Positions 7,585 to 16,633 of a stretch of DNA of 64,000 bases are shown piece after piece. Source of the stretch: Erwinia billingiae Eb661 (GTDB lineage Bacteria > Pseudomonadota > Gammaproteobacteria > Enterobacterales > Enterobacteriaceae); the NCBI RefSeq assembly GCF_000196615.1, contig NC_014305.1:105779-169778 (forward strand), given 5' to 3'. Made by a program: the position numbers and the translations under genes. The first letter of the stretch is position 1. Every line of letters begins with the position of its first letter. The notes beneath the pieces are model-generated. The model saw nothing but the letters and a program-made list of their open reading frames with translations. It was not told where the DNA came from and made no database searches.

Positions 7585-7765
7585 AGAAATTCTCCTTTTA
7601 GAATGGTTTCTAGGGTAAACCATTCCGGTCGGGTAGGTAATGTGATTACTCCTGGTATCGGCCCGCCTGCACCGTACTTTAGTCGCATTCCCGGGCTCAG
7701 CTTAAGCTGGCATAATCCTTGCTGCCGGGCCCACTCCGCCGTCCCGCATTATCTGAGGCATCAGC

Positions 7766-8131
7766 ATGAATGACTGGTTTGTTGTTTTTGAGGTTCACTC
7801 GCGCGGTGAAATCATCCGTTATGAGGTGCTGCTGATGGCTGAAAACGCGGGCGTGGCCATGCTTGGTGTGGCGCTGATGGGGCGCACGTGGTGGCCTGAC
7901 TGCCTGAAGGAAGATGGCGCCCACTGGCACTGGGGCAGGGGGGACGTTTACCTGCACACTCTGTGGCAGGTTGACGACACCGTCTGCGCGATGCCGTCGG
8001 ACTTTCGTTTCGTCGATCGCCAGACGGCGGCCGTCACCCCGGAAGGGGTGGTGGTGTATGATGAATGGGATGAACGCTGGGAAACGCTGTTTCGCTGGCG
8101 CTGGCAGGAAGGCCTTAACCTTCAGCGGTAA
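7766..8131 (+). CDS. Hypothetical protein
   Basis: 121 residues, rich in Trp (nine or more) and acidic residues, with segments such as WFVVFEVHSRGEIIRYEVLL and VVYDEWDERWETLFRWRWQE. There is no signal peptide or membrane segment. The ribosome site is poor (GAGGCATCAGC). Codon use fits a real gene of the plasmid backbone. The family is not recognised. Confidence 0.5.
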   Translation: MNDWFVVFEVHSRGEIIRYEVLLMAENAGVAMLGVALMGRTWWPDCLKEDGAHWHWGRGDVYLHTLWQVDDTVCAMPSDFRFVDRQTAAVTPEGVVVYDEWDERWETLFRWRWQEGLNLQR

Positions 8132-8344
8132 GTCCGGTTTACCGGGCGTGATATGCATTTTAACTGACTACCTGTTTACCGTTTCTCTGCTGTACCCGCA
8201 ATGCCATGACGCAGGCGCACCGCCGGTGGCTTGCGGTTATCCTGACATATCTTTCAGTTCATAAGTCCGCCTTTGCCAGCTTCCAGCATGGATTCTGTTC
8301 ACGACAAAAACACTCAAAATCTGTGTCGTATAGTTCCGCTAAGT

Positions 8345-9570
8345 GCTGTGAGTTCAACCGATGGATGCAACACATTGGTTAAAACGCTCTGCGGGTGATT
8401 CATAGTCTAACGTTTTTCTCGGCCTCTCGTTGAGCTGTCTGGCAACACTGTTTAGTCTTTGCTGGCTGTGAACTGATAAGTCAGTTCCTTTTGGAAAATA
8501 CTGTCTGAGCAATCTGTTCGTATTTTCATTTGAGCCGCGTTGCCAGGGAGATTGAGGATCACAGAAATAAACCTGGATGTCTGTGGCTACAGTAAACCGG
8601 TTGTGGCTGGTCATTTCAGACCCCCGATCCCATGTTAGTGTTTTATAAAGCTCAACGGGTAATTCCCGGGCTTGTTTGATGAGTGCAGATATAACCGTTA
8701 TGGTCTTGTTGTCTCTGATTTTAGCCAGCATAACAAAGCGGGAATGGCGTTCTACGAGAGTGACAATATAGGAGTTTTTAGAGCCCTGGATCAGATCGCC
8801 TTCCCAGTGACCTGGTATGGCTCTGTCTGCGGCTTCAGGTGGCCTTTCTCTGATAGTTATCGCATCCGGGATTGACCCTAATCCTTTCCCTTTAAGCGAT
8901 GACGTTCTGGATCTACGCACAACTCTTCCGCTTCTGAGGCATTGCTGTAGTTCTTTTTTTAATGCTCCCCGGGTTTGTATAAAAAGCGTTTTATAAATCG
9001 TTTCGTGTGACACATGCATTTCCTGATTATCCGGATAACAGCGTTTCAGCCAACCGGCGATTTGTTCCGGCGACCAGTCCTGATGCATCTTTTCTGCAAT
9101 GAGTTTACACAATGTGGGGCTTTCAATTAGCTTGCAAGGTTTTGGTCTCAGAGCACTTTCCCACGCAGCTGTATCTGCTTTTGCTGCACGGTATTGTTTT
9201 GCACCTCCATGCCTCTTGATCTCGCGGCTAATCGTTGAGGGGGCTCTTGATAATTTGTCAGCGATATCCCTGATGCTACGTCTTGCTACCAATCCTCTGG
9301 ATATCTCCTCTCTTTCATCAAGCGAAAGCGCTAACCGGTGCCGCTTTCGAACAGGAGGACGATACCCACCAGTCTGGTGGATAGTCGGCATAACAGAAGA
9401 GTGATATCTGTCGAACATTCTGGCGATATCATGCAGGGAATCACCTTGCTTATATCTGTCCCAGATAATCGCCTTTTGTTCTGGCGTGTAGTGAATGCGA
9501 GTTCTTCGTTTCATGGCAACGTCCCCCCTTCTTTAAGGATAGCGTTGCATCGATCCGTAGAACTCACAGC
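8345..9570 (-). mobile_element. IS30-family insertion sequence
   Basis: Imperfect terminal inverted repeats of about 26 bp bound one transposase gene on the minus strand. The left end reads CTGTGAGTTCAACCGATGG and the right end on - reads CTGTGAGTTCTACGGATCG, both followed by ATGCAAC. The size of about 1.23 kb is normal for the family. The transposase is intact, so the copy may be active. Target duplications of IS30 elements are only 2-3 bp and cannot be identified securely here. Confidence 0.9.
8354..9514 (-). CDS. IS30-family transposase
   Basis: 386 residues. N-terminal helix-turn-helix regions (about 1-50 and 63-105, including IRDIADKLSRAPSTISREIK) bind the ends. The DDE core has Asp in HWEGDLIQGSKNSYIVTLVE, Asp in TWDRGSEMTSH, and Glu in SPWQRGSNENTNRLLRQYF. 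All three motifs are intact and the frame is open, consistent with a recently acquired copy. Confidence 0.95.
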   Translation of the reverse strand: MKRRTRIHYTPEQKAIIWDRYKQGDSLHDIARMFDRYHSSVMPTIHQTGGYRPPVRKRHRLALSLDEREEISRGLVARRSIRDIADKLSRAPSTISREIKRHGGAKQYRAAKADTAAWESALRPKPCKLIESPTLCKLIAEKMHQDWSPEQIAGWLKRCYPDNQEMHVSHETIYKTLFIQTRGALKKELQQCLRSGRVVRRSRTSSLKGKGLGSIPDAITIRERPPEAADRAIPGHWEGDLIQGSKNSYIVTLVERHSRFVMLAKIRDNKTITVISALIKQARELPVELYKTLTWDRGSEMTSHNRFTVATDIQVYFCDPQSPWQRGSNENTNRLLRQYFPKGTDLSVHSQQRLNSVARQLNERPRKTLDYESPAERFNQCVASIG

Positions 9571-9618
9571 CAGCAGCGGACATTCAACAGCTCTTATATA
9601 GTAACTTGACGCACGATT

Positions 9619-9915
9619 TCAGCGGTTTTCTTGTCGCAGTTGGTCGTGCTGATCGAGTTCATAATCGATAAACGCACCGATCATAGCCCGGTAGACCTTT
9701 TCGATAATCACTGTGGGAAGTCCTGCTTCATTCGCCTGTTTACTTACCTTATCGATTACCTGCTGGACGCGGTCTGGAGCACGCACGGCTGAATGGTCAC
9801 TTTTGAAAGCTGCGGCAGCTTTAACACACTGGCTACGTTGCGCGATCATTTTAACCAGTTCACTGTCAATCTGATCGATACGGTTCCTAACATCCTCAAT
9901 TGACGAAAAATTCAT
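9619..9915 (-). CDS. AroQ-type chorismate mutase / isochorismate-pyruvate-lyase-like protein
   Basis: 98 residues of the all-helical chorismate mutase type II fold: DVRNRIDQIDSELVKMIAQR, then a middle helix with VRAPDRVQQVIDKVSKQANE, and IEKVYRAMIGAFIDYELDQH. The Arg in the first helix and the R-P-D-R-like segment are in the expected places. Free-standing members either convert chorismate to prephenate or act like PchB on isochorismate; the sequence does not decide. There is no signal peptide, so the protein is cytoplasmic. It is monocistronic beside the IS30 end. Confidence 0.78.
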   Translation of the reverse strand: MNFSSIEDVRNRIDQIDSELVKMIAQRSQCVKAAAAFKSDHSAVRAPDRVQQVIDKVSKQANEAGLPTVIIEKVYRAMIGAFIDYELDQHDQLRQENR

Positions 9916-10201
9916 TTCAATCCACCTGACTAGTACATGAGTATGGCAGATTACATAAATCTACGATTTAAAACAGTTTTAAATTTGTAAAATCTGACTG
10001 AAAGAACGATAAACCAAAGAATTCAATCAAGAATATGTGGTTGTTGAGAGTGCGATAAAAGAGATAGGGCGAATGTCCGTTTCTCGCTCATAGCAGACCT
10101 GACTCGCGCGTCCACTTAGTGCCAGTAATGGACTAAGTGCATTTTAGATGGGCGCGCAAATTGATGTTATGTTCATTTCGCCCGTTTGGCGGGGACGGAT
10201 C
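9916..10201. promoter_or_regulatory. Promoter region of the chorismate mutase-like gene
   Basis: AT-rich intergenic sequence upstream of the minus-strand gene. It includes ACAGTTTTAAATTTGTAAAATCTG near 9976 with short dyads, but no recognisable operator. Nothing else is seen before the terminator of the next gene. Confidence 0.3.
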
Positions 10202-10227
10202 AAAAAAGGCCGCCACATGGGCGACCT
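10202..10227 (-). terminator. Terminator of the BhsA-like gene
   Basis: On the minus strand AGGTCGCC, a 5-base loop and GGCGGCCT form an 8-bp stem with one G-T pair, followed by a run of six T. It is placed 30 bp after the stop of the small periplasmic gene. Confidence 0.7.
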
Positions 10228-10256
10228 CTTCCGGCAATTCTTTTTGCTACCATCCG

Positions 10257-10466
10257 TTATTTGTACAGTTCAGCGGTCATGTACACGCGGTTATTGCTGT
10301 TCACGCTGGTAATTTTGTACTGGTCGCCGTGCTGCTGTGCCTGTGCGGCGATCTGGGCTTCAGCGGCGTCAAGAGTTGATGCACATGCGGACACGCTCTG
10401 GGCGAAGCTACCGAAAGAAATCAGGGACAGGGCGGAAACTGCAACTAAAGTTTTGATTGATTTCAT
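10257..10466 (-). CDS. Short YhcN/BhsA/McbA-family periplasmic protein (DUF1471)
   Basis: 69 residues with a Sec signal peptide (MKSIKTLVAVSALSLISFG, cleavage near SFAQS) and a C-terminal DUF1471-like half, DAAEAQIAAQAQQHGDQYK then ITSVNSNNRVYMTAELYK. BhsA and McbA are stress- and biofilm-linked envelope proteins of about 85 residues; this one is shorter between the signal peptide and the core. The exact role is unknown. Confidence 0.8.
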   Translation of the reverse strand: MKSIKTLVAVSALSLISFGSFAQSVSACASTLDAAEAQIAAQAQQHGDQYKITSVNSNNRVYMTAELYK

Positions 10467-10849
10467 GGCTAAATTCCTTCTGAATTTTTAAGTTATGGAG
10501 GCTTTCCGCCTTCGATGAGAAGAATATTAATCCTGAAGGGCTTTAGGAGATAGCGGGTTGTTTTGCTGTTATCTGTCAAAAAATATGAACAAGCGTTGGG
10601 CGGTTGGCAGCGGTGAAGATTCGGATGTTATGTTTAATATGCAGAACTACTCAATCATCATGATTTTAATGTCTGCTTATCGCTCAAAGCGGACCAGTCA
10701 CATCAGCATGTCTGTTTCGTGCTAGCGGCAGAAATTGGTTGAGAAATGCTTGTTATTCATAACCATATAGGTATTGTAAAGCAGTTCAAAATTCGAAAGG
10801 CAGGTGATAAATCTCCAGAGCTTTCACCTATTTAGAATAAGGATTCGAT
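10467..10849. other. Intergenic region between divergent secreted-protein genes
   Basis: About 380 bp carrying the divergent promoters of the BhsA-like gene and the secreted protein at 10850. No repeat, RNA gene or further ORF is apparent. Confidence 0.3.
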
Positions 10850-11449
10850 ATGTACAAGCGCTGTTCTTCTCTACTTTTAGTTTCAATGATGGCTGTCCCT
10901 CTGGCCCAGGGTGCTAACCTGCGTGCTGCTGATGTAACCAAATTTGATATTGCCGGCGTAAAAACAGGCATGGATTATGGTGAGTCCGTAAAGGCCATCA
11001 CTGAGCACTTTCATGTGCCAGCATCATCGCTCGACGTTGATAAATACCCAGCTGTAAATGTGGTAACAGGCGATAAGCAGCCACAGTATGTTGCTTACGA
11101 AAAAGATGGCGTCAAGCTGCTTGTGCACTTTGAAGGCCGTGTTCCACCAGATCCAAACCATGCGCTGGTTGTGTCCCAGATTTCTTACGAGCTGCCCTAC
11201 TCCACTGAGAATAAAAATGCCATGGCCACTGCCGCCGTTAAAAAATACGGTGTCCAGTCAAACGCGCCTTACACACCGATGGTCTGGTGCAATACTCCCG
11301 GTAAGATGGCAACAATGGCATGCGGCCCCAGTCCAGAGCAACCGGTTCTGAAATTATCAGGCACGTCCCTGGCATTGAATGATCCCTCATGGACGAATGC
11401 GCGTATTAAATTGATAAACAGCAAGCAAGCCCGCCCACCCGGCTTCTGA
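10850..11449 (+). CDS. Secreted protein of unknown function
   Basis: 199 residues beginning with a Sec signal peptide (CSSLLLVSMMAVPLAQGAN, cleavage near QGA-N). The mature part starts with FDIAGVKTGMDYGESVKAI, a pattern seen in periplasmic proteins with a short regulatory-like repeat. A pair of Cys (MVWCN and MACGP) near residues 150-160 could form a disulfide. It stands alone, and ATAAGGATTCGAT before ATG 10850 provides a plausible ribosome site. The family is not recognised. Confidence 0.65.
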   Translation: MYKRCSSLLLVSMMAVPLAQGANLRAADVTKFDIAGVKTGMDYGESVKAITEHFHVPASSLDVDKYPAVNVVTGDKQPQYVAYEKDGVKLLVHFEGRVPPDPNHALVVSQISYELPYSTENKNAMATAAVKKYGVQSNAPYTPMVWCNTPGKMATMACGPSPEQPVLKLSGTSLALNDPSWTNARIKLINSKQARPPGF

Positions 11450-11613
11450 ACGTGGTCGAGGCCACCAGATCACGAGGGCTGCAACAGCAGCACTGTGCCA
11501 ATAGCGGACATAAAAGAAATTGCGATATTTGAGTGGTGAAAAGCCGTTTCCGCTCAGTTTTTAATGTTGAGAGCGGCCTCCTACAGTGAATCCAGCAAAT
11601 GCTAAAGGAACAT

Positions 11614-12636
11614 TTACTCATTTACTGTATTAACGCCTCTCGCGGGTCGCCGACGCATAGCGCCCGGTGGATATCCATTGATGCGCTTAAAAGCTCTGCT
11701 AAACGCTGCCTGTGAGGCATAGCCAAGGCGTAGAGCAACGGTGTCAATTGAAATCTTATCGTGAATAATCCAGTGACCTGCGATGCGCATTCGCACCTCC
11801 CTTGCATAGCGCAGGGGAGGTATACCGATGATTGATTTGAAGCGTTCAGCAAAAACAGAACGTGACACATGCGACTGTGCTGCAAGTTCAGCAACAGACC
11901 ACTCCCGACCCGTATCGCGATGAATGGCCAGAATTGCACGGGCGAGTCGTGGATCACGTAACGCAGCGATCAGGCCAGCTGCGTTCTCGCTGCCGTTTTC
12001 GATCCATCCACGCACAATCATGGCAGCCGCCACTTCTGCGAGGCGGGCCAGAATGCCCGCGAAGCCAGCGCGTCCGGAACAGATTTCAAATTTCATCGCG
12101 CCCAGAATGGGAACCAGCCCCGGATAGATCTGTTCATTTGCCTCAACCACTATGGCTTGCGGCATCAGTTTACCAAGACCCTGCATTCCACCGAGATCGA
12201 ACTCCATACAGCCATAAAACAGAACCGTGCTGGGTGTCGGATGCGAACTCGGGCAAGTATCGATTCCGCTGACGGCCTCGCCTAAAGGAGCAGAGCCTAA
12301 CGTGTCGATATGTTGAAATGAACAGCTGACATCCGATATAAGCTGGTGATCCTCACCCTGCGGCATGAATACCATGCTGCCGGCTTTCAGTTCGTGCAAT
12401 GTACCATCGTGTGTGCGAAGCAGAGCAGTACCCACAGCGATGTAATGAAAATAGGCATGGCCCGGCCTATTGCTAAAACCGACGCCAAACTCAGAGCCAG
12501 TCTGTAAACGGCGATACTGCACGCCACGCAGGCGCATTTCCAGCAGCAATTCACTGATGAGCTCGGATGTAAGGGCAAAATGTCTGTTCACATGCATAAT
12601 CGGAGTTTCGGGTAAAAAATCAGGATGTAGCATCAT
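11614..12636 (-). CDS. AraC-family transcriptional regulator with cupin sensor domain
   Basis: 340 residues. The N-terminal cupin-like domain (about 20-200) contains HDGTLHELKAGSMVFMPQG and EDHQL. The C-terminal double helix-turn-helix (about 230-330) reads WSVAELAAQSHVSRSVFAER, then IDTVALRLGYASQAAFSRAF. It is the AraC_N/Cupin_6 type usually set beside an efflux or oxidoreductase gene. It is divergent from the MFS transporter with only 62 bp between, so it probably controls that gene and itself. The ligand is unknown. Confidence 0.9.
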   Translation of the reverse strand: MMLHPDFLPETPIMHVNRHFALTSELISELLLEMRLRGVQYRRLQTGSEFGVGFSNRPGHAYFHYIAVGTALLRTHDGTLHELKAGSMVFMPQGEDHQLISDVSCSFQHIDTLGSAPLGEAVSGIDTCPSSHPTPSTVLFYGCMEFDLGGMQGLGKLMPQAIVVEANEQIYPGLVPILGAMKFEICSGRAGFAGILARLAEVAAAMIVRGWIENGSENAAGLIAALRDPRLARAILAIHRDTGREWSVAELAAQSHVSRSVFAERFKSIIGIPPLRYAREVRMRIAGHWIIHDKISIDTVALRLGYASQAAFSRAFKRINGYPPGAMRRRPARGVNTVNE

Positions 12637-12698
12637 AGATCGTCCAGCGACTCAACTCTAGACTAGGCGTTATAATTTTTCTCCAGGTAGAGTGTGTT
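12637..12698. promoter_or_regulatory. Divergent promoter between araC-type and MFS genes
   Basis: Sixty-two bases hold both promoters. A CTCTAGACTAG segment near 12656 has partial dyad symmetry, and GTTATAAT near 12668 could be a -10 for the transporter. An operator for the AraC-like protein is likely here but not defined. Confidence 0.4.
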
Positions 12699-13901
12699 AT
12701 GAGAAATGAAGCAACTGAAGCTGTATCCGCTAGTTTGAATAGTTCGGAACCCAAAGAATCCGCATGGATGGCCGTTATTTCACTGACTATGGGTGTGTTT
12801 GGCTTGCTGACTGCAGAATATCTTCCTGCCAGCCTGTTGACCCCCATGGCTGCCGATCTCGGTGTGACAGAAGCTCTAGCTGGTCAGGCTGTGACGGTAA
12901 CGGCTGTGGTGGCCCTGTTTGCTGGTCTGATGGTTCCCCGCCTGACGCGTAATTATGATCGTCGAAATGTTTTGCTTGGTTTTACCGTGCTGATGATTGC
13001 CTCCAACCTGCTGGTCGCACTTTCATCCAGTCTGGCTGTTCTGTTAGTCATGCGCATTTTGCTGGGCATCGCGCTGGGAGGCTTCTGGAGTATGGCTGCT
13101 GCCGTCGCTATGCGGCTGGTCCCTGCTAAAAGTGTCCCGCGCGCTCTCTCCATTATTTTTAGCGGTATTGCTGTCGGTACCGTGGTTTCGATCCCGCTGG
13201 GGAGCTATTTGGGTGGGCTTTATGGCTGGCGTAGTGCTTTTATCGCTGCAACCGCAGTAGGCGTGCTGACACTGATTTTTCAGCTGTTTACCCTTCCTGG
13301 AATGGCTCCGCGTAGAATGATGATAACAGCCTCTGTCATGGATTTACTCCGTCGCCCAGGCATTGCGATGGGAATGACGGGGTGTGTGATTGCCCATACC
13401 GGTCAGTATGCGCTGTTTACCTATATTCGTCCGGCTCTCGAAAATATTGCCCAACTTGATGTGGATCGTTTGTCTTTGATACTGCTTGGATTTGGCATCG
13501 CTAATTTTATCGGTACGCTGCTAACCGGGTGGCTGATGGAGAGAAGCCTGCGTCTCACACTGATACTCATGCCAGCGCTTGTCGGTTTCGCGGCATTAAG
13601 CATGATTTTGCTGCCACTAGAGGAAAAAGGATTGGTGTTGTTCGTCGCGTTGTGGGGGATGGCATTTGGTGGCGTACCCGTTGCGTGGTCAAATTGGGTA
13701 GCGCGTTACGTTCCCGATCAGGCTGAAACCGCTGGCGGCATGGTAGTCGCAGCAGTTCAGTCCTCAATTGCGGCGGGTGCTGCGTTGGGAGGATTACTCT
13801 TTGGTATCAGCGGCGTAACAGGTGTTTTCATCACCGCTGGTTGCATAATGTTTTTTGCCACGCTCGTTATTGGACTAAAGGTGAGGGTCGCTCTGACCTG
13901 A
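12699..13901 (+). CDS. MFS efflux transporter, NepI/AraJ-like (DHA1)
   Basis: 400 residues with twelve hydrophobic segments. It closely follows the NepI-like drug:H+ antiporter pattern: TAEYLPASLLTPMAADLGV in helix 1, the ...RNYDRRNVLLG loop between helices 2 and 3, and LLGIALGGFWSMAAAVAMRL in helix 4-5. It is an inner-membrane exporter of small molecules such as nucleosides, sugars or drugs; the substrate cannot be read from the sequence. The adjacent divergent AraC-type gene is the likely regulator. Confidence 0.88.
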   Translation: MRNEATEAVSASLNSSEPKESAWMAVISLTMGVFGLLTAEYLPASLLTPMAADLGVTEALAGQAVTVTAVVALFAGLMVPRLTRNYDRRNVLLGFTVLMIASNLLVALSSSLAVLLVMRILLGIALGGFWSMAAAVAMRLVPAKSVPRALSIIFSGIAVGTVVSIPLGSYLGGLYGWRSAFIAATAVGVLTLIFQLFTLPGMAPRRMMITASVMDLLRRPGIAMGMTGCVIAHTGQYALFTYIRPALENIAQLDVDRLSLILLGFGIANFIGTLLTGWLMERSLRLTLILMPALVGFAALSMILLPLEEKGLVLFVALWGMAFGGVPVAWSNWVARYVPDQAETAGGMVVAAVQSSIAAGAALGGLLFGISGVTGVFITAGCIMFFATLVIGLKVRVALT

Positions 13902-14224
13902 CCACTTCCCCTGTAAGAAAGTTTCAATGAAGGCCAGCTGAACCAGGTGGCTGGCCTGAAAAAAACAGCGAGATTTCCTCCTCCTTTTCCGCTCTATTTG
14001 TTATCCGCTAGTCGTTGTCAGCAGATCTTCAGCGTCAAGTGTTTGTCTGCTGTGTGCCAGAAGCGGACATATGTCTGGCCTCTATGAGTGCGTGGTTCTC
14101 CCCCCATTTCAGTCGTCCAGACAAGCAAAATCGAATGAACGCTGTTGATAATCAGTGAGGAGGTGGCGGCGGCCATGAACTTCCAGCCGCCTCTTTAAGT
14201 AGCTTATCGTTGGTTGGGTTGCCG
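13902..14224. other. Intergenic region between convergent genes
   Basis: A GGCCAGC/GCTGGCC hairpin near 13931-13950 and a GGCGGC/GCCGCC hairpin near 14165-14195 lie between the convergent transporter and hydroxylase genes. Neither has a strong U-run on the proper strand, so they are weak terminator candidates. No ORF is supported. Confidence 0.35.
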
Positions 14225-15403
14225 TTAATTCGTGCCGCGTTGGTATTCGCCGTGCAGGCGCGCTGCTGCAGGGGAGGCAAAGAGATTATTCAGACGGGAG
14301 CGTGCCGTCATCTGGCGGAATGTACCTTGCTGGGCCGGATTGCTGGCATCATGCATTGTGTCTGTCATCCAGACTGCAAAATCCTGATAGTTCCAGATGC
14401 GTGGCAGGCAAGTATCGGTGTAGCTATCGAGGGTTCTCCTGTCCTGATTGCGCACGGCGTCCAACAGGGCCTGTGCAAGAACATCCACATCGTAAAGTGC
14501 CATGTTCATGCCCTTTGCACTGGCAGGCGGCACCATATGGGCCGCATCGCCGGCGAGGAAAAGATTGCCATACTGCATTGGTGCATAGACGACGGACCGT
14601 AACGGCACGAAGTCGATATTGTGCACCACGGCATTCTGGATAGTGTCATCGTTCAGGCGGACGCGAATTTCGTCCCAGATGCGTTTCTCTGGCCAGTCCT
14701 CGGCAGTGTCGGTCAATGCGCATTGCAGATAATAGCGACTGCGCTGCGGCCCGCGCGGCAACTGGCCGACAAAGCCGTGATCGCTGACAGCCATGATCGG
14801 ATCACCTGTCACCGGGGCCTCAACCAATGCGGCCATCCAGGCATAGCCGAACTCATGAACATACCGGGTCAAAATTCCATCGGGAATGGATGCTCGGCTG
14901 ACGCCACGATCGGCATCGCACCCGACGATAAAGTCGCATGCTATCTCGTGATGGCCGCCGGCGTCGGAATAGGCCACTGAGGGGCGGCGGTCCGCCTCAT
15001 TGGTGATCACCACGTCGGCGACCTCGAAGCGCACATCGCCCGCCATGGCGTCGATCAATTCCCGCAACAGGTTGTTGACCAGCATTTGCTGAGTGCAGAA
15101 CCGGCTCTGCGCGTCTCCCTCGGCACCGATATCAAAAATGCGGCCAACGCCATTGACGCGATAATCGATTGTCTGGGCGACGGGGCCAGCAAGGAGTTTG
15201 TCGGCCAGTCCCCAGCGCTCGAACATCTCCACCCCGCGCGCCTCGACAACTCCTGCTCTCTGGCGAACCTCGACATAAGTGCGATTGCGCCGCTCCAGTA
15301 CCACGCAGGGTACGCCGGATTTCTGCAGAAATGTTGCCAGCGTCAGACCAGCCACCCCCGCCCCGATAATGGCAACCTTCGTTTCTTCGTAACTTATAGT
15401 CAT
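14225..15403 (-). CDS. FAD-dependent aromatic hydroxylase, 4-hydroxybenzoate 3-monooxygenase-like
   Basis: 392 residues of the PobA-type group A flavin monooxygenase family. The FAD fingerprint VAIIGAGVAGLTLATFLQKS is near residues 9-28, the DG motif (FIVGCDADRGVSR) near 157-169, and the GD motif (LFLAGDAAHMVPPASAKGMN) near 280-300. PobA uses NADPH and O2 to make protocatechuate from 4-hydroxybenzoate; the motif order and length fit. Substrate identity is uncertain because pocket residues cannot be aligned here. It is divergent from a TetR-type gene, its likely repressor. Confidence 0.82.
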   Translation of the reverse strand: MTISYEETKVAIIGAGVAGLTLATFLQKSGVPCVVLERRNRTYVEVRQRAGVVEARGVEMFERWGLADKLLAGPVAQTIDYRVNGVGRIFDIGAEGDAQSRFCTQQMLVNNLLRELIDAMAGDVRFEVADVVITNEADRRPSVAYSDAGGHHEIACDFIVGCDADRGVSRASIPDGILTRYVHEFGYAWMAALVEAPVTGDPIMAVSDHGFVGQLPRGPQRSRYYLQCALTDTAEDWPEKRIWDEIRVRLNDDTIQNAVVHNIDFVPLRSVVYAPMQYGNLFLAGDAAHMVPPASAKGMNMALYDVDVLAQALLDAVRNQDRRTLDSYTDTCLPRIWNYQDFAVWMTDTMHDASNPAQQGTFRQMTARSRLNNLFASPAAARLHGEYQRGTN

Positions 15404-15500
15404 GTTTCTTCCTTCAATCGTTTCACATTGAAATTCATGAAGTTAAAAATATAATCTTTTAGTTACATTCGGTAGTCACATACGCTGGCAGAGGTTTTGA
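15404..15500. promoter_or_regulatory. Divergent promoter of hydroxylase and TetR-type genes
   Basis: Ninety-seven AT-rich bases between the two starts, with TTCACATTGAAATTCATGAA as a loose dyad near 15420. This is the expected operator location for the TetR-type protein. No confirmed site. Confidence 0.35.
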
Positions 15501-16118
15501 ATGCGAAAGAAGATCGATATCTCCTTGAAAAAAGAAGCGAAACAACAGCGAGCGATCGCAACAGTTGCGGCCATCGTCGAGGCCGCTACTTACATTTTGC
15601 GGAAAGAGGGACCCGCCGGTTTTACGGCTAACAAGGTCGCAGAGAAAGCCGGAGTGAATATATCTTCTTTCTATCAGTATTTTCCAAATAAGGAGGCGCT
15701 GCTCTTTCACATCACCAAGCTGAACTGGGAGCGGCAGTTGCGGCAACTCACGCCCATCCTCATCCAGACTGGCCCCGAACATTCTCGCAAGTTGCGCGAT
15801 TTCATTCGCGAGTTCTTCGTAATCGAAGCAGCCGAGGCGGACCTACGACAGGCTCTGAGGATCGCATCGATTGACCTGAGAGAGACCGACGAATTTAAGG
15901 CGCTGATCTCCAAAGGAGCCGATCTGACCAGAACCTTTATCGAAGCCGCAGTAGGCTTGCCGGATAAGAGCGACCTCGATTTCACTGTGAACTTTATCGT
16001 GCTGCTCGTGACCAGCTTTGCCGAAAGGTCTACGAATGAGGGATTTACAGGAGCCGAACTCATTCGTCAGGCCGATCTGCTGACCGACATTTTGGTCGGG
16101 CATTTTAAGATCGCCTGA
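15501..16118 (+). CDS. TetR-family transcriptional regulator
   Basis: 205 residues. The N-terminal helix-turn-helix (about 17-65) reads VAAIVEAATYILRKEG, FTANKVAEKAGVNISSFYQYF, PNKEALL. The C-terminal ligand domain is helical and not assignable. By position it is the repressor of the divergent flavin hydroxylase, releasing DNA when an aromatic ligand binds. That is inference from arrangement. Confidence 0.9.
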   Translation: MRKKIDISLKKEAKQQRAIATVAAIVEAATYILRKEGPAGFTANKVAEKAGVNISSFYQYFPNKEALLFHITKLNWERQLRQLTPILIQTGPEHSRKLRDFIREFFVIEAAEADLRQALRIASIDLRETDEFKALISKGADLTRTFIEAAVGLPDKSDLDFTVNFIVLLVTSFAERSTNEGFTGAELIRQADLLTDILVGHFKIA

Positions 16119-16440
16119 ACAAAAAGATGTAAAAAAAGCTTGTGACGCGGTACACATCCCCAAAAGCCGAGATTTCACGTCCGACTTCTTTGACTAGCAA
16201 AGTTTGCTTAGTGTGACTTCCGCTTCTCGCTCAAAGCTGCCTTTCTGGCCTTATCAAACATTTCTGATTTCTGTTGAAGATGACACCATTTCGAAAAGTT
16301 CCCGGGATTAAATGCCCACGGATGCTCAACGGGCCCCGGGTATCCAACGCCACAATAAAGGTTGTCGCTTCGCTCCGCTGCTGAGCCGTCGTCCGTCCGC
16401 TGGCCGGTCGCCGGCACCTGTAAGTGCCGTGCCCTCACTG
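16119..16440. other. Boundary between cargo and leading region
   Basis: The first part is AT-rich and holds a minus frame ending at 16208 with some protein-like character (HPWAFNPGNFSKWCHLQQKS) but no credible start, perhaps a 3' remnant. From 16330 the GC-rich leading-region repeat begins, with the TGTCGCTTCGCT word at 16363 also found at 18047. Confidence 0.35.
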
Positions 16441-16596
16441 TAGCCGGGCCGCTTCGCCTGCAAGGGTTCACTTCGTCTCCATCCTCGCCCGTTCCCCACC
16501 GTACGCGGGACGTTCAGTCCGCTCCGGTGGCGCGTGCGGCCTGCGGTGTCGCCCCTGCCTGCTCCGCTTTACGCCCGTCTGTGTGGAGGTCACGGC
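16441..16596 (+). promoter_or_regulatory. Leading-region hairpin module, copy I (possible single-strand promoter)
   Basis: GC-rich non-coding block that begins TAGCCGGGCCGC, includes GCCTGCAAGGGTTCACTTCG and GTGCGGCCTGCGGTGTCGCC, and ends GCCCGTCT...GTCACGGC. The same ordered words occur at 18154-18307 and partly at 23551-23653, each time just upstream of a + strand leading gene. In F and ColIb-P9, folded single-strand sequences (ssi/Frpo) in this region serve as promoters on the incoming strand. That role here is inferred from position and repetition. Confidence 0.55.
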
Positions 16597-16633
16597 ACCA
16601 GAGGGGTGTCCCCATCAGCAGAGGAGTGTGCAT

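Noticed and set aside
7125..7688. 187-codon minus frame
   Set aside because: Overlaps a better-supported small gene in another frame, has no ribosome site, and its composition is unlike a soluble protein.
13931..13960. GGCCAGC/GCTGGCC hairpin as MFS terminator
   Set aside because: Followed by an A-run, not a T-run, on the transcribed strand.
16208..16471. 87-codon minus frame with protein-like C-terminal half
   Set aside because: The N-terminal half lies in the hairpin repeat and has no credible start. It may be a 3' remnant, but is too weak to annotate as a gene.
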